From Bacteroidota bacterium (GTDB taxonomy: Bacteria > Bacteroidota > Ignavibacteria > UBA10030 > UBA8401), in assembly GCA_030824175.1 (NCBI GenBank), contig JAVBYH010000346.1, forward strand, positions 1-13,823: 13,823 nucleotides of DNA, read 5' to 3'. Positions within the stretch are counted from its first letter, which is position 1. Every line of letters starts with the position of its first letter. Below the pieces are notes generated by a model. It did no database searches. It saw only the letters and a program-made list of their open reading frames with translations, and was not told the origin of the DNA. Position numbers and translations under genes: made by a program. Shown here piece after piece: positions 6,873-13,735 of this stretch.

Positions 6873-7302
6873 TTAACGTTTTGGCCACTCCTCAGGCGTA
6901 TTCTGCATTTTTATCCTATCTTCATTAAACCACAGCTCGCAAATGGTGCTAACCGCATACCGCTTACCCGTTTGTCTAAAATATTCATATGCCGAACTAG
7001 TATCGACGATAACGAATCGCGATTTCTTCACATATTCGGTGAGCCATGGCGTTAATTTCTTTTCAATACTCTTGCCTAACCGAGTTTTTTTTCGACGTGT
7101 TCCAGGTTCGAATATCTGCGATTTCCCAATCGAATATGATTCCCCTATGACTAACATAAATATCCAAGTAAATGACACCTGCGTAGTTCTTAATCAATTT
7201 GTCAGGCACTTTGATGGAGGGAGGGATTAATTTCCCGAATTGTGCATTCCCTATATTCGCAAACACTGTAACGCCAACCAGCAGAGCAAGGAAATTTTTC
7301 AT
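6873..7302 (-). pseudogene. Small exported protein downstream of the RHS tip, frame broken at an A8 run (possible immunity partner)
   Basis: The reading frame starts at 7302 with MKNFLALLVGVTVFANIGNA, a clear Sec signal peptide with probable cleavage before QFGK. It runs 70 residues to a run of eight A (minus strand, 7092-7085). There it either continues as 79 residues to a stop at 7063, or, with one A fewer, enters the next frame and continues to 6873. The joined product would be 142 residues: ...RTWNTSKK then TRLGKSIEKKLTPWL... and finally ...NTPEEWPKR. Both halves read as ordinary protein of similar low G+C composition, so one original gene is likely. Its ATG overlaps the RHS stop as ATGA, the arrangement expected of a toxin and its coupled immunity or inhibitor gene. 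GVIYLDIYVSHRGIIFDWEI is faintly like a TonB C-terminal or related sandwich strand pair, but the family is not recognised. A disrupted gene, transcriptional slippage, or a sequencing error in the run would all explain it. Confidence 0.6.
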
Positions 7303-9092
7303 TTATGCCTCATCAATTGCCGTAACAGGTTTTTGTTTTCTTGATGACCCCACGCAGGTACATGATAGTCATACGCCTTTCCTGAATTTGCCTGAGATCC
7401 AGACAAAAATCCACTTATCGATTTCCATAAATTATCGTCGGAAAAGTTCTTCATGTAAGAATCCATATCCGAAAAATACCCACTCCCTAAATTTGTCGAC
7501 CCGTTCCCATCATTGCGCCCTAATTGATGCCCCGGTATACCGACTGCTTTCTCCATCATATACTGGAATGCATCGGCCTGTGTTTCGGACCAGAGACTGG
7601 CGCCCCCAAGGTTCATCTGATGTTCATATGCATGATAGGATTCATGGGCGATCGTTCCGAAATCATAATTACTTAATATCACATCGCCGCCATAGGCTGT
7701 CTTCCCGGCGGCATTAAATTGTCCGTCGGCACCTGCCGGCACAGCCCCTTGTCTGTAATTGTAATTGCCGCCGGATGCAATGAGTCCGCCTAACAACTCC
7801 TTCCCCGCATCTTCACTCCCTAATCTGTTCAATCGTTTTATGACATCCGTCATAAATTTATTCCCGGTGGGGTCCATACCGATCGTATATAAGGCTCTTT
7901 CGTTCCCATCGCAAATCCATACACTGTCTCCATGAGCATCATAAAATGAAACGGGATTGTTTCCGGCATATGAATACGGACTCCTGAACGGATCCTTCCA
8001 TGCAAACGGATCCAGAGTCATTGACCTGGCGATTCGACTGTCGTACGATCTGTCTCCATTATGATCGTATCCGGTCTCGACATCCCTCTCAATGCCGATA
8101 TACTTCAGCCTCGCGTCCACACCGCCGGCGACATAACTGCGTCCGTCCATCACCAAGCCAAACGGGTAGTAATCGTCATAGCTCATCGCGGCGCCGGTCT
8201 CATCAACGGTGGCACGGATGCTGCCGAGATGGTCCTTCAGATAGTAATACCGACTCGTTACCGTCGGGGTCACAGTGATCTGCCCGATGACATCGTTGCC
8301 CGTGATGTTCACCGTGTAATTCCGCTTGTTCGGACTCGTCAACACAACTTCCGTTTTCCCGCCGAGGCCCGTGACATAATACGTATCGGTTCCGCCGATG
8401 GGGTATTTTCTGATCCTCTCACCATCCGTGTTGTACGTGTACACCTGCATCTGCCCGCCGGTGGTGTAGACTGTCGTCGGCAGATTCTTCAGATCATACT
8501 CAATGACGGAGAGGCCGCGGTGCGCATCATGAATGACGTTGCCGTTGGCATCGTAGAGATACTTCATCGTCATCGAGCCGTTCCGCACGGAATCGAGACG
8601 GCTCGTGCCGGCCGAGTAGTGATACGTGTAATCGTCGGAAAGGATGCCCGAGGCGTTTCTCCGCTGAAGGCTGCCGATGTTCCCGATGCCGTCGTAACCG
8701 ATTGCGGGCATCCCCCAGTTGTTCGAGGCCTGATAGCTCGAAGTGGAATATACGAAATTATTCGCGGCGGTGAGACGATTCGCCCCGTCATACGAGAACC
8801 CGTAAGCCATGCGCTTATTCTCGGCGATGGCGCCGTTGTACGTCTCTACCGCGGCGATATTGCCGTTGAACTGCCCGGCGGCAGCCACTCCGCCCACTAC
8901 CGTGTTGTAATGGAGCCTCTCCGCAAATTTCTCCGTGCCGATATTGTTCACATCGTTGATGGCCGAGAGCCAGTCGCGCTCATTATACGTGTAATCAATC
9001 GTCGGAATGGAACTGCGCAGCTTCAGCGACTTCACGTAAATACGTGAATGTTCAAAGCCATCGCTGATGGCTCCTACGAACGGACACAGCAC
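7299..9092 (-). CDS. RHS/YD-repeat protein with C-terminal HExxH metallopeptidase toxin-like tip, N-terminally incomplete
   Basis: The 597-residue frame (GTG at 9092) contains the end of an RHS/YD-repeat shell: DYTYNERDWLSAIN (33-46), repeats such as YDGANRLTAANNF and YDANGNVI, then the RHS core DHLGSIRATVDETG (287-300), YYPFGL, ERDVETGYDHNGDR and SPYSYAGNNPVSFYDAHG (371-388). In RHS toxins, sequence after this boundary is the variable toxin. Here about 210 residues follow, carrying HESYH (483-487), an HExxH zinc-metallopeptidase motif, with E503 in WSETQADAFQ as a likely third ligand. Full-length relatives are usually much longer, so the N-terminal shell is missing. GTG at 9092 has no ribosome binding site, and upstream the same frame holds a TAA and then a short signal-like ORF. 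The stop overlaps the next gene's ATG. G+C falls from 38/60 (8641-8700) to 22/60 (7441-7500), suggesting tip exchange. The target is unknown. Confidence 0.8.
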   Translation of the reverse strand: MLCPFVGAISDGFEHSRIYVKSLKLRSSIPTIDYTYNERDWLSAINDVNNIGTEKFAERLHYNTVVGGVAAAGQFNGNIAAVETYNGAIAENKRMAYGFSYDGANRLTAANNFVYSTSSYQASNNWGMPAIGYDGIGNIGSLQRRNASGILSDDYTYHYSAGTSRLDSVRNGSMTMKYLYDANGNVIHDAHRGLSVIEYDLKNLPTTVYTTGGQMQVYTYNTDGERIRKYPIGGTDTYYVTGLGGKTEVVLTSPNKRNYTVNITGNDVIGQITVTPTVTSRYYYLKDHLGSIRATVDETGAAMSYDDYYPFGLVMDGRSYVAGGVDARLKYIGIERDVETGYDHNGDRSYDSRIARSMTLDPFAWKDPFRSPYSYAGNNPVSFYDAHGDSVWICDGNERALYTIGMDPTGNKFMTDVIKRLNRLGSEDAGKELLGGLIASGGNYNYRQGAVPAGADGQFNAAGKTAYGGDVILSNYDFGTIAHESYHAYEHQMNLGGASLWSETQADAFQYMMEKAVGIPGHQLGRNDGNGSTNLGSGYFSDMDSYMKNFSDDNLWKSISGFLSGSQANSGKAYDYHVPAWGHQENKNLLRQLMRHK

Positions 9093-9146
9093 CCAGCGGC
9101 GGTCGTACTGACCGCCCGCGGGGATGAAATATCTCTCACTTGGCTG

Positions 9147-9224
9147 TTATTGGAAGACTCGGGTAATATGGAGGGGACTCGTCTTTTTGCCGGCGAGCGA
9201 GGCGGACACAAGAAGCGCGATCAT
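9147..9224 (-). pseudogene. Signal-peptide-like ORF in the RHS frame, ended by TAA
   Basis: Between the GH18 stop and the RHS gene, an ATG at 9224 with AGGG just upstream encodes MIALLVSASLAGKKTSPL and seven more residues, then TAA at 9149-9147. It lies in exactly the RHS frame. Beyond the TAA the frame reads on without a break (QPSERYFIPAGGQYDRRW...) into the RHS protein. It looks like the 5' end of the original exported gene, now separated by a nonsense codon and perhaps an internal deletion. A chance short ORF cannot be excluded. Confidence 0.35.
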
Positions 9225-9232
9225 TGCCCTGC

Positions 9233-10468
9233 TTATTTGATCATCGCCATCTTGATTATCTTCAGAAACGGCTGCGCGCCGTCGGACTGTACCGTCATCC
9301 GTGCAAAGTACAATCCGCTGGCATATGGCGATCCGTCGAATGCGGCTGAATACGCGCCGGCGTTCATCTGCTTCTCGACCACGGTCGTCACTTCATTGCC
9401 GAGGATGTCGTACACTTTTACTGTGACAAACCCGCCGTGCGGAATGTGGAACCGAATCGTCGTCGAAGGATTGAAGGGATTGGGGTAATTCTGCAGCAGC
9501 GCATACTCACGGGGAACACCCGTTGAATGCACATCGCGATCGGCGACATCCGTCAACGACGCATCCAACGCCGCGAAGATCGAGTCGGTGTACGGCTTGT
9601 TGACATTTCCAGCAAAGACCATGACTCCCGCCTTGTCGGGTGTGGGATGCCACGCCGCCCAGGACGCGGCGACGCTCAGGGAATTGTTCGGATCGTGGTG
9701 CGAAAATCCGTGCATCACTTTGCTGTTGCCAAGAGAATCGGCCCATCGCTGGAACCGCGTCGTGTTGTTCTGAAAGTACCCCATATCCATGACAAAATTC
9801 AGGTAGGCGGCAATCGCACGGTTGAACCCTATCACCGTCGGTCCCGGAATGCCGTACGAGGAATAGTATATCGCCGCAGTATAAATTCTCGTCGCGCTGT
9901 TCACAGACAGCGGGCCGACGTATTTCCCGAGTTCCCGTATCAGATCCCGGTAGTATGTGTTATCCGTCGCGCCGTGCTCGATGTCCAGCGAGATGCCGTC
10001 GAGCCCGACTGCGGTGATGCAGCTGTCGATGAAGAGCGCATGCTGCTGGTAGTTCAACGCCCGGCCGTCGTACGTCGTGAACGGAACGGCCGTACTCCAC
10101 TGTTTCGTGTCGTCGACGTTCATCAACACTTTTATCCCGCGCGCCCGCAGCGTCTTGATGTCGTCGAGGATCTGCTTATAGTATTTATACGGCCCGCCGT
10201 TGATCGTGAGGATGTACGACGACGGACCGCCGTAATGGACGGAATCGCATAGCTCGAAGATCGTCCCCTCGAACAGGACGATGATGTTCGCATTCTTAGT
10301 GAAGTCGGTCAGGCGCAGCTTGCCCTGGTTGACCGGAGTGGCGTCGAAGGCGTAGTAGGCGACCTTGTTGCGCCCGGCGCCCGGAAGCCCCGCACGCACC
10401 TCGGGCGCGGCCGGTGTCATGGAGGCGATTGCTAATATTAGTAATGCGAAGATTTTTGAATTTTTCAT
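9233..10468 (-). CDS. Secreted GH18 endo-beta-N-acetylglucosaminidase-like enzyme with T9SS sorting domain
   Basis: A 411-residue exported glycoside hydrolase family 18 protein. Residues 1-26 (MKNSKIFALLILAIASMTPA...VRA) are a Sec signal peptide. The TIM-barrel part is about 33-310. Strand motifs include GIKVLMNVDD (111-120) and the catalytic strand VGLDGISLDIEH (154-165). This is the GH18 DxxDxDxE motif with D157, Ser at 160 in place of the second Asp, D162, and E164 as the acid/base. The overall layout resembles EndoH/EndoS-type enzymes that cut the chitobiose core of N-glycans more than processive chitinases. Residues about 318-411 (YALLQNYPNPFNPSTTIRF...VYDILGNEV...GLYFARM) form a type A T9SS sorting domain, so the enzyme should be released or anchored at the surface. 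The start at 10468 begins the signal peptide; the frame extends to 10537 without purpose. It lies 86 nt after coaBC. Confidence 0.85.
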   Translation of the reverse strand: MKNSKIFALLILAIASMTPAAPEVRAGLPGAGRNKVAYYAFDATPVNQGKLRLTDFTKNANIIVLFEGTIFELCDSVHYGGPSSYILTINGGPYKYYKQILDDIKTLRARGIKVLMNVDDTKQWSTAVPFTTYDGRALNYQQHALFIDSCITAVGLDGISLDIEHGATDNTYYRDLIRELGKYVGPLSVNSATRIYTAAIYYSSYGIPGPTVIGFNRAIAAYLNFVMDMGYFQNNTTRFQRWADSLGNSKVMHGFSHHDPNNSLSVAASWAAWHPTPDKAGVMVFAGNVNKPYTDSIFAALDASLTDVADRDVHSTGVPREYALLQNYPNPFNPSTTIRFHIPHGGFVTVKVYDILGNEVTTVVEKQMNAGAYSAAFDGSPYASGLYFARMTVQSDGAQPFLKIIKMAMIK

Positions 10469-10554
10469 TTCAAGGGTATCAATCGGCGTTGTATGGGAAA
10501 TGGTGGGTTTGTGTGAAAAGAAGAGACGTTGCTGCATGACACCCCGCCTGACGA

Positions 10555-11778
10555 TCAGCCTCCGGCGTGCTTTGAGAGTGCGACGATAGCATCGAGGATC
10601 TTGCCTGCGGCTTCTTCTTTCTGCATCTTCGGGAGCGGTTCGGTGCGGCCGTCGCGGTAGACGAGCGTGACGACATTCGTATCGGTGCCGAAGCCGGCGC
10701 CTTCGTCGCGAATGCTGTTGAGCACGATCATGTCGCAGTTCTTCTTGCGCAGTTTCTCCTGCGCGTGGTGGAGCTCGTTGTCCGTCTCGAGCGCGAAGCC
10801 GACGACGATGCCGTGCTTCTCGGCTCCGAGTTCTTTCAATATGTCCGTCGTCGATGTGAGCTCGAGAATGAGTTCGGTGCCGCTCTTCTGTTTCTTGATC
10901 TTCGTCGGCTCGACCTTGCCTGGCGTATAGTCCGCTACCGCGGCGGCCATGATGACGATGTCGCTCGCGCGGGAGCGGCTCATCACAGCATCGTGCATCT
11001 GCGCGGCGGTTTCAACATCCACGCGTGTGACGGAGAGCGGTGTCGGGAGCGCGACGGGTCCCGAGACGAGCGTGACGATGGCCCCGCGTTGTGCGGCGAC
11101 GGCCGCGAGGGCGAAGCCCATTTTACCCGACGACCTGTTGCCGACGAAGCGCACCGGGTCGATCGGTTCGTACGTCGGTCCGGCGGAGACGAGTATGTTT
11201 TTTCCCTGGAGGTCGGACGGCATCGGGACGAGCACCGAGCGGATGTATTCCGTGACGGTTTCGGGTTCGGGCAGGCGGCCTGCGCCGATGAGTCCGCTCG
11301 CGAGATCGCCGTGGTCGGGCGGAAGGATGAACACACCGCGACGTTTGAGCACGGCGATATTGTCCTGCGTCGCCTGGTGTTCGTACATGTCCACGTCCAT
11401 CGCCGGTGCGACGACGAGCGGGCACCGCAAGGCGAGCGCCGTCGATGTCACGACATTGTCGGCCATGCCGTGCGCGAGTTTCGCGATCGTGTTGGCGGTG
11501 GCGGGCGCGATGACCATCACATCGGCCCAGAGGCCGAGGTCGATGTGGCGCACGCCGGCGGCGGTGGACTCATGTGTCGAGCCGGGCCAGAGCGAGACGA
11601 TCACTTCTTCCTGGGACAACGTGGAGAATGTGAGCGGTGCGACGAATTCCGTTGCGGAGCGGGTCATGAGCACGCGCACATCGGCGCCCTGTTTTTTCAG
11701 GAGCCGCACGACGGTGCACATCTTGTACGCCGAGATCCCGCCGCAGACGCCGATGAGTATTTTTTTTCCTGTCAGCAT
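10555..11778 (-). CDS. coaBC: Bifunctional phosphopantothenoylcysteine decarboxylase / phosphopantothenate-cysteine ligase
   Basis: Carries out two consecutive steps of coenzyme A synthesis: ligation of cysteine to 4'-phosphopantothenate (CoaB) and decarboxylation to 4'-phosphopantetheine (CoaC). The N-terminal FMN-dependent CoaC domain (about 1-185) shows IGVCGGISAYK, catalytic H78 in VRHIDLG, APATANTIAKLAHGMADN (91-108) and APAMDVDMYEH (124-134). The last is the PxMNxxMW substrate motif with Asp for Asn and Tyr for Trp. The C-terminal CoaB domain (about 190-407) shows NILVSAGPTYEPIDPVRF, NRSSGKMG (214-221), AAAVADYTP and the lysine-rich KIKKQK (293-298). The length of 407 is standard. The start at 11778 has GAAGG 6 nt upstream. 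It is the fourth gene of the yicC-gmk-rpoZ-coaBC block, 21 nt after rpoZ. Confidence 0.95.
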   Translation of the reverse strand: MLTGKKILIGVCGGISAYKMCTVVRLLKKQGADVRVLMTRSATEFVAPLTFSTLSQEEVIVSLWPGSTHESTAAGVRHIDLGLWADVMVIAPATANTIAKLAHGMADNVVTSTALALRCPLVVAPAMDVDMYEHQATQDNIAVLKRRGVFILPPDHGDLASGLIGAGRLPEPETVTEYIRSVLVPMPSDLQGKNILVSAGPTYEPIDPVRFVGNRSSGKMGFALAAVAAQRGAIVTLVSGPVALPTPLSVTRVDVETAAQMHDAVMSRSRASDIVIMAAAVADYTPGKVEPTKIKKQKSGTELILELTSTTDILKELGAEKHGIVVGFALETDNELHHAQEKLRKKNCDMIVLNSIRDEGAGFGTDTNVVTLVYRDGRTEPLPKMQKEEAAGKILDAIVALSKHAGG

Positions 11779-11799
11779 CGCATGCCTTCGGGTGAACGG

Positions 11800-12111
11800 T
11801 TACTTTTGTTCCGTATCTTTGTATCGGTGTTCGAGCTGGTCGGCCAGCAGCTCCGCGATGGCTTCTTCGGTCGGCTTCGGGCGCTTCTCGAACTCGAGGC
11901 TGATCTTGAGCTGATCCGGATTCAATTCCGTTTCTTCCTCTTCGGCGTTCACTGTCGGCTGGAGGGCCTGGATCGTTTCGACGCGCTGGCTGAACTCGAG
12001 CTTCGTCTCCTCGTTGATCTGGCGCGCACGCTTGGACAGCACGACGATCGCCTCGTAGATGTTGGCGGCCTTCGATTCGAGCACGGAAATTTCAATGGGT
12101 TTGATTGGCAT
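11800..12111 (-). CDS. rpoZ: DNA-directed RNA polymerase omega subunit
   Basis: A 103-residue omega subunit that helps fold and hold the beta' subunit of RNA polymerase. The conserved helix NIYEAIVVLSKRARQINEE (17-35) is the omega signature. The middle has an acidic run AEEEETELN (56-64), and the C-terminal helix KPTEEAIAELLADQLEHRY (79-97) is the tail seen in the FCB-group form. The start is supported by GAGGA (12120-12116) 4 nt before ATG. It lies 17 nt after gmk and 21 nt before coaBC, an arrangement shared by many bacteria. Confidence 0.88.
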   Translation of the reverse strand: MPIKPIEISVLESKAANIYEAIVVLSKRARQINEETKLEFSQRVETIQALQPTVNAEEEETELNPDQLKISLEFEKRPKPTEEAIAELLADQLEHRYKDTEQK

Positions 12112-12128
12112 TGCATCCTCGTTGGTTG

Positions 12129-12695
12129 TTACTGTGACATATGATTCATGATAATTCTGTCGACGTCGTCGATCGCCTTCGCGAGGTCGTCGTTGACGAC
12201 TGTATAGTCAAATTGTCTGCCGAGCTCCATCTCCATCGCCGCGCGTTCCATGCGTCGGCGCACGGTGGCCTCGTCTTCGGTGCCGCGGTTGCGCAGGCGC
12301 GTCTCGAGCACGTCAATCCCCGGCGGCGCGATAAAGATGAGCACAGAGCGCGGGCCGTACATTTTTTTGATCGAGAGTCCGCCGCGCACGTCGATATCGA
12401 ACAGCATCGATGCGCCGGCGTTCAGCGCGCGGTCCGTTTCGCTCTTGAGCGTACCGTAGTAGTTGCCGTAGAGCTGCTCGTACTCAACGAGTCCGCCCGA
12501 GGCGATCCGCTCCTCGAACTGTTCCTTCGTCAGGAAGAAGTAATCCTTCCCGTCCGTCTCGCCCGGACGCATGGAGCGCGTCGTGGCGGAAACCGAGAAC
12601 TCGATCTCGGGATGCCGCTGGCGCAGCGCCTTTATGATGGACGTTTTTCCTCCGCCGCTCGGCGAGGCGATCACAAGCAGTGTCGGAGTACTCAT
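12129..12695 (-). CDS. gmk: Guanylate kinase
   Basis: Phosphorylates GMP to GDP with ATP in the cytoplasm. The 188-residue protein has Walker A ASPSGGGKTS (10-19), the GMP-binding SATTRSMRPGE (36-46), KDYFFLTKEQFEE (50-62) and EYEQLYGNYYGT (71-82), then LFDIDVRGG (98-106). The lid is around TRLRNRGTEDEATVRRR. The length is slightly under the common 200-207 but no motif is missing. Its ATG overlaps the yicC stop as ATGA (12695-12692), so translation is coupled to yicC. Confidence 0.95.
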   Translation of the reverse strand: MSTPTLLVIASPSGGGKTSIIKALRQRHPEIEFSVSATTRSMRPGETDGKDYFFLTKEQFEERIASGGLVEYEQLYGNYYGTLKSETDRALNAGASMLFDIDVRGGLSIKKMYGPRSVLIFIAPPGIDVLETRLRNRGTEDEATVRRRMERAAMEMELGRQFDYTVVNDDLAKAIDDVDRIIMNHMSQ

Positions 12696-13573
12696 TCAAT
12701 ATTTTGCAGTTGTTCCCGGATCTTTTCCAATTCCTCTTTGATCTCCACCACGTGGTGCGCGATGGCGATCTCGCTGCACTTCGAGCCGATCGTGTTGGCC
12801 TCGCGGTTCATCTCCTGGATGAGGAAATTGAGCTTGCGGCCGGCGGCGTCGGTGAGGCGCAGCGCCTCGAGGAAAAATTTGTTGTGGCTGTGGAAGCGCA
12901 CGCACTCTTCGGTGACGTCCCACTTGTCCGCGAGCAGCGCGATCTCGAGCTCGAGGCGCTGGGAGTTGATGATCTTCGGATCCTCGACGAGCGCCGCGAT
13001 GCGCTCAAAGAGGCGGATGCGTTCCTCGGGGATGCGCTCCTTCGACAGCCGTTCCACTTCGCCGAGCCGGAAGTCGATCTGTCCGACACGCGCGATGAGA
13101 TCCTTGCTCAGCTCCTCGCCTTCCTTCGAGCGCATCGTCTTCAACGAGACGACGGCGGCGCGGAGCGCCTCTTCGAACACGGCCCACTCGACGGCGTTTT
13201 CCTCTTCCTCGCTCACGCTCGATTCGAAGATCTCGGAGAACTGGATGAGATGCTGCAGCTTCACCGTCTCCCGGATCTTCACCGTTTTGCGGAGCTGATT
13301 GAGGAGCGCATAGTATGACTTCGCGGCGGCCTTGTTGATTCTCGGCGGCGCGCCGTCCGTCTCCTTCTGCTCCGTCACATTCACCGTGATCTTGCCGCGG
13401 TTGATCTTCGAACGGATGATCTCCTTGATCTCGTTCTCGCGGAAGGAAAGGCTCCGCGGCAAACGGGATGATATCTCGAGAAACCTGTTGTTGACGCTTC
13501 GTAATTCGACGGTAAAGACGATTCCGCGGCGGGAAGCTTCTCCCCGTCCGTATCCGGTCATGCTTTCAATCAT
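12692..13573 (-). CDS. yicC: YicC/YloC family endoribonuclease
   Basis: A 293-residue member of the YicC family, recently shown in other bacteria to be a metal-dependent endoribonuclease. The N-terminal domain starts with the hallmark MIESMTGYGRGEA and VELRSVNNRFLEISSRLP (22-39). The C-terminal DUF1732 domain has ALLADKWDVTEECVRFHSH (212-230) and GRKLNFLIQEMNREANTIGS (245-264), ending in EKIREQLQNIE. Those acidic and histidine residues are the likely metal-binding and catalytic set. The start at 13573 is the standard one; GGAG lies about 12 nt upstream. It is the first gene of the operon, and a promoter candidate lies 33-61 nt ahead. Confidence 0.93.
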   Translation of the reverse strand: MIESMTGYGRGEASRRGIVFTVELRSVNNRFLEISSRLPRSLSFRENEIKEIIRSKINRGKITVNVTEQKETDGAPPRINKAAAKSYYALLNQLRKTVKIRETVKLQHLIQFSEIFESSVSEEEENAVEWAVFEEALRAAVVSLKTMRSKEGEELSKDLIARVGQIDFRLGEVERLSKERIPEERIRLFERIAALVEDPKIINSQRLELEIALLADKWDVTEECVRFHSHNKFFLEALRLTDAAGRKLNFLIQEMNREANTIGSKCSEIAIAHHVVEIKEELEKIREQLQNIE

Positions 13574-13605
13574 TGTCAGTCTCAGCTCCGATTCTTTTAT
13601 CTTGA

Positions 13606-13634
13606 AAATTACGAAAATTCGGCCTTAATGACAA
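13606..13634 (-). promoter_or_regulatory. Candidate promoter for the yicC-gmk-rpoZ-coaBC operon
   Basis: Minus strand: TTGTCA (13634-13629), 17-base spacer, TAATTT (13611-13606). The -10 reads TAATTTTC in full, near the Bacteroidota TAnnTTTG form, and is preceded by TTTTCG exactly as in the divergent promoter candidate. The predicted start leaves about 25 nt before yicC. Confidence 0.5.
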
Positions 13635-13664
13635 GGGAAACTTCTCCCCACGTTTTTCACCAAG

Positions 13665-13673
13665 TTATCCACA
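13665..13673 (+). promoter_or_regulatory. DnaA box, perfect consensus TTATCCACA
   Basis: An exact match to the DnaA consensus in the divergent intergenic region, 31 bases upstream of the yicC -35 candidate. A second exact box in the opposite orientation lies 55 bp away (13720-13728). Two perfect boxes in one short gap are unlikely by chance. Confidence 0.65.
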
Positions 13674-13681
13674 CCCCGGGT

Positions 13682-13711
13682 TTTGATTCCGCCCCGATTT
13701 TCGTATATTTC
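13682..13711 (+). promoter_or_regulatory. Candidate Bacteroidota-type promoter for the rightward gene
   Basis: TTTG (13682-13685), 18 bases, then TATATTTC (13704-13711), close to the TTTG-N19-TAnnTTTG pattern. The -7 element is preceded by TTTTCG as in the opposite promoter. The predicted start near 13718 falls at the edge of the second DnaA box. Confidence 0.45.
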
Positions 13712-13719
13712 TGCACGTA

Positions 13720-13728
13720 TGTGGATAA
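13720..13728 (-). promoter_or_regulatory. DnaA box, perfect consensus, inverted (TGTGGATAA)
   Basis: Reverse complement of TTATCCACA. It lies between the predicted transcription start and the ATG of the rightward gene, where bound DnaA could block transcription. It pairs with the box at 13665-13673. Confidence 0.65.
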
Positions 13729-13735
13729 CAATTGC

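Noticed and set aside
6873..7178. Separate 101-residue gene starting at 7178
   Set aside because: Its first 30 residues overlap the signal-bearing frame of the same strand, and its remainder reads as the continuation of that frame past the A8 run, so it is better explained as one split gene.
9147..9149. TAA read through as a recoded codon
   Set aside because: TAA is used as an ordinary stop by several genes here (amidase, dnaB, udg, GH18), and no selenocysteine or pyrrolysine context applies to TAA.
9048..9488. 146-codon + strand frame across the RHS/GH18 gap
   Set aside because: It overlaps the GH18 sorting domain on the other strand and shows no protein-like motif; it is open by chance.
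10549..10563. Possible coaBC terminator hairpin (GCCTGACGATCAGCC)
   Set aside because: The arms mismatch after four pairs and there is no T run; too weak to call.
10765..12144. 459-codon + strand open frame antisense to coaBC and rpoZ
   Set aside because: Same shadow composition, no recognisable domain, and it spans two confident genes plus their gap.
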